A stretch of DNA of 13,127 nucleotides from Catenibacterium sp900764725 (GTDB lineage Bacteria > Bacillota_I > Bacilli_A > Erysipelotrichales > Coprobacillaceae), in the NCBI RefSeq assembly GCF_934754625.1, contig NZ_CAKVIU010000062.1. The stretch is one strand, 5' to 3'. Position 1 is the first letter of the stretch; each line of letters opens with the position of its first letter. A program made the translations under genes and the position numbers. Below the pieces are notes generated by a model that was not told where the DNA came from, did no database searches, and worked only from the letters and a program-made list of their open reading frames with translations. Shown here piece by piece: positions 6,757 through 13,127 of the stretch.

Positions 6757-9700
6757 ATGAACAAGAATAATATGAAACGTGTGTTAATGAGCGTTATGCT
6801 CGTTTCTTCTATGACTCTTTCAAGTGGTGCTATTGTAGCTAAGGCATATAATGGTACATCAGCAATCACTGAAAGAACAATGACAAACGAACAGCTAGTT
6901 GCTGCAACTACGCCAATCCTACAGTCATATACTAAAGATGCATCTGATAAGACTTGGGTGATGACTAAGGATTCTAAGTTCGTTATTGTCGCAAATGAAG
7001 CGAACTTAAAGAATGAAAGACTTGCGGAAATTGTGAAGTTAGTAAACTCTGAATTCATGGCTAAACAAATTGTATCTGGTGATGCTCAGGCTATGTTATA
7101 TAACCAGGATGGAACACCAACTGATATCACTATTGATATTAAGCCTGTATCAGAAATTACTGATAAGACTACAAGTAAAGAAGCTTATAAGATCACAATC
7201 GATGACACTGGTATCCATTTAACTGGTGCAAGTGAAACAGCTGTATTATATGGTTTACGTACTATTGAACAGCTTACAATTGCGAATAATAATACTTTAG
7301 CTTATGGTGAAATTGTTGATTATCCTAATGTTGCTGAACGTCGTATCCATGTAGATATGGCTCGTAAGTATATTTCTAAGGATTGGTTCATCAGACAGAT
7401 TAGAGAAATGTCTTACTTCAAGATGAATGCAATCCAGATGCACTTCTCAGAAAACTTAGGTTTCCGTATTGAATGTGAAACAGATCCATCTATTGTATCT
7501 GAACAGCATTTAACTAAAGCAGAAGTAAGAGAAATTCTTGCAGAAGCTAAGAAATATGGTGTTAAAGTTATTCCATCATTTGATTCTCCAGGCCATGTTG
7601 ACCAGATTTTAAAAGCTCATCCAGAATATGGACAGGTAGATAAATATGGTAATCATTATAAATCAGGTTTAGATGTGACTAATCCTGAAGCAATTAAGTA
7701 TATTTATAGCTTATATGATGAATATATGGAATTATTTGAAGGATGTACAGATTTCCACATCGGTGCTGATGAATATATGGAATTCGACCGTGCACCTTTC
7801 ACTACTCAGTACAAAGAAGTACTAGATAATTATGCAAGAGAAAACATTGATCCTAATGCGACTTGGAAAGATGTCATTGCGAAATATATCAATGACTTAG
7901 CAGAACATGTACATGAAAAAGGATTTACTCCACGTATCTGGAACGATGGTATCTACTATGGAGAAAATTCATACTATGAAAAGAAACAGATGATCGAAAT
8001 GCATAAGTATATCGGTATCGATTTCTGGAGTCAGATGTCTTGGAACTATAGTATCGCAAAACTTCAGACTTTCTTAGATAAGGGTCATGATACTATTTAT
8101 AACGTTAATGCTAGTTTCTTCTATTATGTATTAAGACCATCAATGCCAAATGATGGACGTAAACAACATTCATTCGATAACTTAAATTCTGATAAGTTAA
8201 TCTTTGATGATTGGACACCAGGTAAATTCCAGGCTAACACTATTGCAGATGATAATCCAGCTATTAAGGGTGCGTCACTTGCAATCTGGTGTGATAAGGC
8301 TGATGTCTGTGATGAAGATACTATTACTGAAGATATCGCAAATGAAATGCGTGCTCTTGCAACTAAAGCATGGAATACAAGCTCTAACAGTATCATTTCT
8401 CATGAACAGTTCAAGGCTAATTATGCTAAGCTTGGACATGTTGCTGCATTTGATAAGGGTTCTACCTTACCAGATTCAGGTTCTATCTTGCCAGCTGATT
8501 CTTTAGGTAAAGTCACTATCAACTATGTTGATAAAGATGGTAATGAAATCAAGAGTCCAGTGACTCGTTATGGTAATATCGGGGATGAATATAACTTCAC
8601 TGCAGAAAAGATTTATGGTTATCGTTTAGTATCTGATAAAGACAGTGCGACTGGTACTTATAGTAAGAAGGGTGATACTTTCACTTTCACTTATGAAATC
8701 TATACAGATAAGACTGACTTAAAGGCTGCTTTAGATGATTGTTTAGATGAAAATGATTATATTGGTGCAACATTTGGTGAATACAAAGCTGCATTAGATG
8801 AAGCACAGAAGTTATATGATGATAAGAATGCATTACAGCAGGATGTAGATGCTATTCTTGTTCAGTTAAATAACGCTAAGAAGAAAGCTGTTAAACGTGC
8901 ATATTATGCATTATGGGTAGAAGTAGAAAACCCAATGGCTGATAATGGATATGTATCTGGATATCCTGAATATCTAGAAACTGTAAAGAATGGTAAGAAG
9001 GTTCTTTATGGTGAAGAAGTGACTGATGAAGCAGTTAAGACTGCATATGATGAATTAGTTGCTGCAAGAAATGCTTTAATGAAGCGTGATGGAAATGTTC
9101 CTAGTGTTGAAGCATCAGACAACTGGTATCCATATGGATATCCAAGTGGTGTTTATAACTATGATAAGATGTTTGATGGAGATGAATCATCATTTACATG
9201 GTTTAACGATGCTCAGAAAGTAGGTAAACATATTACTTTCACATTTGCGAATAAAGTGAATATGACTGGTGTGACTGTTATTGCGCCTGCTAATGCTGGT
9301 GATGACATTATCAGAAATGCTGATATCATGGTATCTGAAGATAAAGAAAACTGGACTACAGTAGGTAACATGAAGATGGATGCTGATCATTTAAGACACA
9401 CATTCACATTCGATAAACAGCCAGTGAAGTATGTTAAGATCTTAATTAAAGAAGATGCTGAAAACTGGTATAAGATTGCAGAAATGAAGTTCACTTATGA
9501 ACAGATTGCTGAAAATACTGAACTTAAGGATTTATTAAAAGAAGCTTATAATCAGGATTTAACTGATAAGACAAGTGATTCTGTTGATACATTCTTAGAA
9601 GCATTAATTGAAGCACAGAAAGCTTATGCAAGAGAAGATTTAAATAATGAAGAAGTAATGAATACATTACGTGATGCTATGAAGAACTTAAAGGTAGCTT

Positions 9701-10734
9701 CTAAAGTAAATAAGGCTGAACTTGAAAAAGCAGTGACTAAAGCTGAAGCTATCTCTGAAGAAACATTAAATAAGGCTGTTAAGAAAGCGCGTGATGCATT
9801 TACTAAAGCATTAAATGATGCAAAGGCTGTATTTGAAGACAAAAATGCTTCTCAGGAAGAAGTCAATGAAGCTACTAAGAAGCTAGAAGATGCTATTAAG
9901 GGCTTAGATGTTCTTAAGGGTGATACAACTGCATTAGATGCTAAACTTGCTGAAATCAAAGAATTAGATGAAAGTAAGTATACTGAAGAATCTTGGACAG
10001 CATTAATGAATGTTGTTGAAGAAGCTAAGAGTCTTGACAAAGATAATGCAACTCAGGTAGAAGTAGATGAAGTTGTGGCTAAGTTAACTAAGGCAGTGGA
10101 CGCTTTAGAAGTAAAGGTGAATAAGGCTGAACTTGAAAAAGCAGTGACTAAAGCTGAAGCTATCTCTGAAGAAACATTAAATAAGGCTGTTAAGAAAGCG
10201 CGTGATGCATTTACTAAAGCATTAAATGATGCAAAGGCTGTATTTGAAGACAAAAATGCTTCTCAGGAAGAAGTCAATGAAGCTACTAAGAAGCTAGAAG
10301 ATGCTATTAAGGGCTTAGATGTTCTTAAGGGTGATACAACTGCATTAGATGCTAAACTTGCTGAAATTAAGGAATTAGATGAAAGTAAGTATACTGAAGA
10401 ATCTTGGACAGCATTAATGAATGTAGTTGAAGAAGCTAAGAATCTTGACAAAGAAAATGCAACTCAGGTAGAAGTAGATGAAGTTGTGGCTAAGTTAACT
10501 AAGGCAGTAGAAGCTTTAGAAGAAAAGGTTGTTATTGAACCTGGTAAACCAACTGATCCAGAAAAACCATCTGAAAAGCCTGAAACAAAACCAGAGGTTA
10601 AACCTGAAACTAAACCTGAAGATAAGAAGGATGATACTGTTAAGACAGGTGATTCTACTTCATTATTTGGATTAGTATCAGCTATGGCTTTATCACTAGC
10701 AGGTTATGTATCTGTAAAGAAGAAAAAAGACTAA
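6757..10734 (+). CDS. Cell-wall-anchored GH20 beta-N-acetylhexosaminidase/lacto-N-biosidase-like protein (paralogue B)
   Basis: This 1325-residue paralogue of the preceding gene has the same order of modules. Signal peptide to about residue 30 (VAKA-Y); GH20b (about 50-185); GH20 catalytic domain (about 191-541) with MHFSENLGFR, IPSFDSPGH and the catalytic pair D338-E339 in FHIGADE. MucBP-like module (about 586-648); FIVAR-like units; CBM32-like domain (about 778-917, with NWYPYGYPSG and a C-terminal NWYKIAEMKF). FIVAR units follow, including two almost identical 137-residue copies; then a KPETKPE spacer, sorting signal VKTGD (1295-1299), membrane helix and VKKKKD tail. GADE is seen in lacto-N-biosidase-type GH20 members, from memory. 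So the two paralogues may differ in substrate; this is inference. ATG 6757 is chosen because AGGG precedes it and a normal signal peptide follows. A TTG at 6724 preceded by AGGAGG is an alternative, but it lies inside a hairpin. Probably co-transcribed with paralogue A by read-through. Confidence 0.9.
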   Translation: MNKNNMKRVLMSVMLVSSMTLSSGAIVAKAYNGTSAITERTMTNEQLVAATTPILQSYTKDASDKTWVMTKDSKFVIVANEANLKNERLAEIVKLVNSEFMAKQIVSGDAQAMLYNQDGTPTDITIDIKPVSEITDKTTSKEAYKITIDDTGIHLTGASETAVLYGLRTIEQLTIANNNTLAYGEIVDYPNVAERRIHVDMARKYISKDWFIRQIREMSYFKMNAIQMHFSENLGFRIECETDPSIVSEQHLTKAEVREILAEAKKYGVKVIPSFDSPGHVDQILKAHPEYGQVDKYGNHYKSGLDVTNPEAIKYIYSLYDEYMELFEGCTDFHIGADEYMEFDRAPFTTQYKEVLDNYARENIDPNATWKDVIAKYINDLAEHVHEKGFTPRIWNDGIYYGENSYYEKKQMIEMHKYIGIDFWSQMSWNYSIAKLQTFLDKGHDTIYNVNASFFYYVLRPSMPNDGRKQHSFDNLNSDKLIFDDWTPGKFQANTIADDNPAIKGASLAIWCDKADVCDEDTITEDIANEMRALATKAWNTSSNSIISHEQFKANYAKLGHVAAFDKGSTLPDSGSILPADSLGKVTINYVDKDGNEIKSPVTRYGNIGDEYNFTAEKIYGYRLVSDKDSATGTYSKKGDTFTFTYEIYTDKTDLKAALDDCLDENDYIGATFGEYKAALDEAQKLYDDKNALQQDVDAILVQLNNAKKKAVKRAYYALWVEVENPMADNGYVSGYPEYLETVKNGKKVLYGEEVTDEAVKTAYDELVAARNALMKRDGNVPSVEASDNWYPYGYPSGVYNYDKMFDGDESSFTWFNDAQKVGKHITFTFANKVNMTGVTVIAPANAGDDIIRNADIMVSEDKENWTTVGNMKMDADHLRHTFTFDKQPVKYVKILIKEDAENWYKIAEMKFTYEQIAENTELKDLLKEAYNQDLTDKTSDSVDTFLEALIEAQKAYAREDLNNEEVMNTLRDAMKNLKVASKVNKAELEKAVTKAEAISEETLNKAVKKARDAFTKALNDAKAVFEDKNASQEEVNEATKKLEDAIKGLDVLKGDTTALDAKLAEIKELDESKYTEESWTALMNVVEEAKSLDKDNATQVEVDEVVAKLTKAVDALEVKVNKAELEKAVTKAEAISEETLNKAVKKARDAFTKALNDAKAVFEDKNASQEEVNEATKKLEDAIKGLDVLKGDTTALDAKLAEIKELDESKYTEESWTALMNVVEEAKNLDKENATQVEVDEVVAKLTKAVEALEEKVVIEPGKPTDPEKPSEKPETKPEVKPETKPEDKKDDTVKTGDSTSLFGLVSAMALSLAGYVSVKKKKD
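9709..10119 (+). repeat. 411-bp tandem duplication, copy 1 (FIVAR-region)
   Basis: Copy 1 of two head-to-tail units of 137 codons, each starting at the codons for NKAELEKAV. Roughly the first 245 bases are identical in both copies; about eight differences lie in the last third. Each unit encodes two helical FIVAR-like modules. Confidence 0.9.
10120..10530 (+). repeat. 411-bp tandem duplication, copy 2 (FIVAR-region)
   Basis: Copy 2 follows directly, at an offset of 411 bp and in frame. Its final codons (LEEKVVIEP context) resemble the equivalent place in paralogue A, so it is probably the ancestral last unit and copy 1 the added one. Confidence 0.9.
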
Positions 10735-10740
10735 AACATT

Positions 10741-10773
10741 GAAGGGATAGTGTGATGCTATCTCTTCTTTTTT
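10741..10773 (+). terminator. Intrinsic terminator after the GH20 pair
   Basis: GAAGGGATAG (10741-10750) pairs with CTATCTCTTC (10758-10767) over 10 bp with one G-U, loop TGTGATG, then six T. It lies 6 bp after the stop codon. Confidence 0.9.
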
Positions 10774-10793
10774 CTTACAAAAGAAGTCAAATG

Positions 10794-10822
10794 TTTAAAT
10801 TATATTGTGAAGTGAATATGAT
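10794..10822 (+). promoter_or_regulatory. Candidate promoter of the amidohydrolase gene
   Basis: TTTAAA (10794-10799) and TATGAT (10817-10822) are separated by 17 bp, between a terminator and the next gene. The -35 matches only 4 of 6 consensus bases, so the call is tentative. Confidence 0.4.
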
Positions 10823-10851
10823 ATCATAGATATAAGAGAGGGGTGAGCAAA

Positions 10852-12135
10852 ATGAAGGATGCTTATATCAATGGAAAAATAATAGATGGTACTAAGGAAA
10901 TGCAGGTGAAGGAAGGTTATACTATTCTTGTAGAACAGGGGAAAATCAAGGATATTGGTTTACAGGAAGATGCTGATTTAACAGGTTATAATATAGTTGA
11001 TTTAAAGGGAAACTATATTATGCCAGGTCTTATTAATATGCATGTACACCTAGCTGGTAATGGGAAACCACAAAAGAAACAGAGAGATAATGCAAAACTT
11101 GTAAATTTCTTAATGAGTAATCCTATTACACGTGCTATTGCCCATAATATGGTGCGTGGGTTTGCAGAAATGGAGTTATTAAGTGGTGTCACTACTATTA
11201 GAACTGTAGGTGGTATTAGGGATTTTGATACACGTGTACGTGATGAAATTAATTGTGGTAAGAAGAGGGGACCACGTATTTTAGCAGGTAATGAAGGTAT
11301 TTCAGTACCTCATGGTCATATGGCAGGAAGTGTAGCTATTGCGGCTGAAACGATTGATGATGCTCTTTTACAGGTATCTAAAGCAAAGGAACAAAATGTT
11401 GATTTAATTAAATTAATGATTACAGGTGGAGTATTAGATGCGAAGGAAAAGGGCGTTCCTGGTGAATTAAAGATGGCTCCTGAAATGGTAAAAGCTGTAT
11501 GTGATAAAGCACATGAATTAGGCTTTAAAGTAGCTGCGCATGTAGAATCACCTGATGGAGTAAGAGTAGCTTTAGAAAATGGTGTAGATTCTATTGAACA
11601 TGGAGCTAAATTAGATGAACATATGATAGAGTTGTTTAAGAAAAACAATGCATTCTTATGTACTACATTATCACCTGCATTACCATATGCTTTATTTGAT
11701 CGTTCTATTACTAACGCATCAGAAGTAGAACAATTCAATGGTAAAGTAGTTTTCGATGGTATTATAGAATGTGCTAAACAGGCATTAGAAAATGATATCC
11801 CTATTGTATTAGGTAATGATGTAGGATGCCCTTGGATTACACAATATGACTTCTGGAGAGAACTCTATTACTTCCATAAATATGTAAGTGTAAGTAATGC
11901 CTATGCGATTTATTGTGCAACATTACAGGCGGCTAGAATGGCCGGTATCGATAATGAGACAGGTTCTATTGAAGTAGGTAAGTCAGCTGATATGATTGTG
12001 ATGAAAGAGAATCCATTAGATGATTTACTTGCATTAAGACATATTGAGTCAGTCATCATGAGAGGTGATAGAATTGATCATCCTACTAATAAGATCAATG
12101 AACAAGTAAAAACTGAATTAGATAAGTTCTTATAA
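10852..12135 (+). CDS. Amidohydrolase-superfamily metal-dependent hydrolase (COG1228-like)
   Basis: This 427-residue cytoplasmic enzyme belongs to the group related to imidazolonepropionase and Xaa-Pro dipeptidases. It has the full metal-site set of the superfamily. The metal-binding H64-x-H66 lies in GLINMHVHLAG. The probable carbamylated lysine is K187 in LIKLMITGG. H230 lies in AAHVESPDG, H250 in SIEHGA, and the catalytic aspartate D323 in GNDVG. The C-terminal beta-strand domain (SIEVGKSADMIVM, VIMRGDRI) is typical. The substrate is likely an amide or cyclic amide/peptide but cannot be read from the sequence. It is not NagA, despite lying beside amino-sugar glycosidases. ATG 10852 is preferred to the GTG at 10843 because that GTG lies within the AGAGGGGTGAG ribosome binding site. 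Terminators on both sides make it a single-gene unit, separate from the GH20 pair. Confidence 0.85.
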   Translation: MKDAYINGKIIDGTKEMQVKEGYTILVEQGKIKDIGLQEDADLTGYNIVDLKGNYIMPGLINMHVHLAGNGKPQKKQRDNAKLVNFLMSNPITRAIAHNMVRGFAEMELLSGVTTIRTVGGIRDFDTRVRDEINCGKKRGPRILAGNEGISVPHGHMAGSVAIAAETIDDALLQVSKAKEQNVDLIKLMITGGVLDAKEKGVPGELKMAPEMVKAVCDKAHELGFKVAAHVESPDGVRVALENGVDSIEHGAKLDEHMIELFKKNNAFLCTTLSPALPYALFDRSITNASEVEQFNGKVVFDGIIECAKQALENDIPIVLGNDVGCPWITQYDFWRELYYFHKYVSVSNAYAIYCATLQAARMAGIDNETGSIEVGKSADMIVMKENPLDDLLALRHIESVIMRGDRIDHPTNKINEQVKTELDKFL

Positions 12136-12159
12136 TCCCTTCAAACGAAGGGGTTTTTT
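12136..12159 (+). terminator. Intrinsic terminator after the amidohydrolase gene
   Basis: CCCTTC (12137-12142) and GAAGGG (12147-12152) with loop AAAC, extended by a T-G pair, followed by six T. It starts directly after the stop codon. Confidence 0.9.
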
Positions 12160-12266
12160 GAATATTTACACACAATATATATGAGTTAACTATTATTTAT
12201 GTGTACGAGAAAAAAAACGATTATTAAATAATAATATAGTTATAGTAGTAGAGAGATTTCCCTTGT

Positions 12267-12275
12267 TGATATAAT
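12267..12275 (+). promoter_or_regulatory. Extended -10 promoter of the SGNH-remnant/membrane-protein pair
   Basis: TGATATAAT combines a TGn extension with a perfect TATAAT, with no good -35. It would give a short leader beginning at the AGGAGGG ribosome binding site. The rest of 12160-12266 is very AT-rich and shows nothing else I can name. Confidence 0.55.
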
Positions 12276-12295
12276 GAAATAGAGGAGGGAAGCTC

Positions 12296-12601
12296 ATGAA
12301 AAAATTAATCACATGTCTTGTGACTATTGCTTTATGTCTGTTCCCATCCACGACATCAAGTTATACACGCAATATTTTCAATAAGGGTGATGACATTGAG
12401 TGGACACCTGAAATAGATCAGATGAGAAAAGAAATCAATGCATGGATTAAGACAAATCCTGCGGATGGGTATATTGATCTAGATGATTTATGTCAGGATA
12501 AAGACTGTACAGAGTTAAAAAGTGAGTATGTAACAGATGGGGTTCATTTCACATTAGAAGGACAAAAAGCAGTAGTAGAAAAAATTCCAGAAAGATTGTA
12601 G
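12296..12601 (+). CDS. Truncated SGNH/GDSL-type hydrolase: signal peptide plus C-terminal catalytic block
   Basis: This 101-residue protein has a clear signal peptide (residues 1-22, MKKLITCLVTIALCLFPSTT) followed by what looks like only the last part of an SGNH/GDSL esterase. The segment MRKEINAWIKTNPADGYIDL and the D81-G-V-H84 block in TDGVHFTLEGQ correspond to the helix and the catalytic Asp/His of that family. The GDS nucleophile block and the central Gly and Asn blocks are absent; family members are usually 200 residues or more. So this is probably an in-frame internal deletion that joined the export signal to the tail, and it should be inactive as an esterase. It has a good AGGAGGG ribosome binding site and an intact frame, so it may still be made and exported. 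It is 11 bp upstream of the next gene and probably co-transcribed. A degraded pseudogene is an equally fair description. Confidence 0.6.
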   Translation: MKKLITCLVTIALCLFPSTTSSYTRNIFNKGDDIEWTPEIDQMRKEINAWIKTNPADGYIDLDDLCQDKDCTELKSEYVTDGVHFTLEGQKAVVEKIPERL

Positions 12602-12612
12602 AGGATAATAAG

Positions 12613-13047
12613 ATGAATTCTAAGAAAAAGATAATTGGAAGTATTATTGTATGTTTGTTTATTGGTGTAATGGCTGTATTTGTATTCCCTAGCCCTAATG
12701 CATATTTATTAAAAGGTGATGTAAGTGGTGAAAAGAAACAGGGTTATTCTTTATATAAGTCTAGTTCTATTTCTTCTAAGATGAAGGGACTTGAGTTTAG
12801 TACTCAATTACCTGATGGTGTTACAAAGTATGATGAAAGTAAAACACGTTATGGGTCACCTGGCTATAGTGTTGTATTAAAAGGAAATACGTATCGTTTC
12901 TATAGACTATCTAGTGATACAGATGTTCTTGTGACTAAGACAGATAATAAGTCTAAGGAATATGCACGTATGGATAGAGAGACATATAAGAAATTTGCAT
13001 CTATCAGTAGTTGTGTTGAATATGATTATTTAGATTATTGGAATTAA
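12613..13047 (+). CDS. Uncharacterised membrane-tethered or secreted protein
   Basis: I do not recognise this 144-residue protein. It begins with a basic stretch MNSKKK and one hydrophobic segment (about residues 7-28, IIGSIIVCLFIGVMAVFVF), which is either an uncleaved signal anchor or a signal peptide. The remainder is an extracytoplasmic domain rich in Ser, Tyr and Lys (KQGYSLYKSSSISSKMKGLE, YGSPGYSVVLKGNTYRFYRL) ending in an acidic-aromatic tail YDYLDYWN. There is no lipobox cysteine at the expected position and no sortase motif. It follows the SGNH remnant by 11 bp with its own AGAGGATAA ribosome binding site, so the two probably share a transcript. Function unknown. Confidence 0.7.
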   Translation: MNSKKKIIGSIIVCLFIGVMAVFVFPSPNAYLLKGDVSGEKKQGYSLYKSSSISSKMKGLEFSTQLPDGVTKYDESKTRYGSPGYSVVLKGNTYRFYRLSSDTDVLVTKTDNKSKEYARMDRETYKKFASISSCVEYDYLDYWN

Positions 13048-13096
13048 AAGAAAGAGGCTGTAACGGGTAAATAGCTCATTATAGTTTCAGAAATAG

Positions 13097-13124
13097 CAAA
13101 AGACGGACCTCGGTCCGTCTTTTG
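13097..13124. terminator. Strong bidirectional hairpin terminator
   Basis: CAAAAGACGGAC (13097-13108) pairs perfectly with GTCCGTCTTTTG (13113-13124), loop CTCG. The A/T arms supply a U-run on either strand, so it may also serve a convergent gene beyond the window edge. Confidence 0.85.
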
Positions 13125-13127
13125 TGG

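Noticed and set aside
9624..10451. Minus-strand open frames inside the GH20 paralogue B repeats
   Set aside because: They are mirror images of the Ala/Glu/Lys-rich coding repeats, recur at the 411-bp offset and have no ribosome binding sites; they are shadows.
10852..12135. NagA (GlcNAc-6-phosphate deacetylase) as product of the amidohydrolase gene
   Set aside because: Tempting next to hexosaminidases, but the motif pattern (HVHLAGNG, LIKLMITGG, two separate His after the Lys, GNDVG) fits the COG1228 group, and the gene has terminators on both sides.
12222..12234. Palindrome ATTATT-A-AATAAT upstream of the SGNH remnant
   Set aside because: It lies in extremely AT-rich sequence where such palindromes arise by chance.
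13048..13096. Possible insertion-sequence end (AGAGGCTGTAACGG) after the last gene
   Set aside because: No matching inverted end, target duplication or transposase is visible in the window.

Overview
The window comes from a low-GC Gram-positive chromosome, most likely a gut-dwelling Erysipelotrichia/Bacilli relative; Catenibacterium-like is a guess. The reasons are AT-rich coding with AAGGAGG-type ribosome binding sites, a cre box and a BglG-type antiterminator target, and sortase-anchored mucin/glycan-degrading surface proteins. The standard code fits: all tryptophans in the long genes are TGG. The nine visible gene ends use TAA or TAG, never TGA.

Layout. Positions 2-568 hold the 3' part of a WYL-domain regulator. 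It ends at a hairpin shared with a convergent small membrane protein of the DUF2500 type (minus strand, 590-928). Positions 1027-2983 hold an RNA-repair pair: an RtcB-type RNA ligase interrupted by one in-frame TGA, and an overlapping RlaP/YcgL-type nucleotidyltransferase. Positions 2984-3299 are a dense regulatory region. It contains a cre box, a 13-nt palindrome, a strong promoter, a RAT element (target of BglG/LicT/SacY-type antiterminators) and an intrinsic terminator that shares bases with the RAT.

This region controls two very large paralogous surface proteins (3300-6707 and 6757-10734). Both have the order signal peptide, GH20b, GH20 catalytic domain, MucBP-like module, FIVAR-like helices, CBM32-like module, more FIVAR repeats, Pro/Lys/Glu-rich wall spacer, non-canonical TVKTGD sorting motif, membrane anchor. 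A GC-rich hairpin lies between them. The second protein carries a nearly perfect 411-bp internal tandem duplication. After a terminator come a COG1228-type amidohydrolase (10852-12135), a signal-peptide-bearing C-terminal remnant of an SGNH/GDSL hydrolase (12296-12601), and an unrecognised membrane-tethered protein (12613-13047). The window ends at a strong hairpin terminator.

Interpretation. The most interesting unit is the GH20 pair, which appears to be a surface system for cutting amino-sugar-capped host glycans (mucin O-glycans, milk-type oligosaccharides). It looks switched by a PTS-linked RNA-binding antiterminator and by CcpA carbon repression. The second point of interest is the ligase gene: every recognisable active-site residue is intact on both sides of a single stop codon, next to an intact repair partner.
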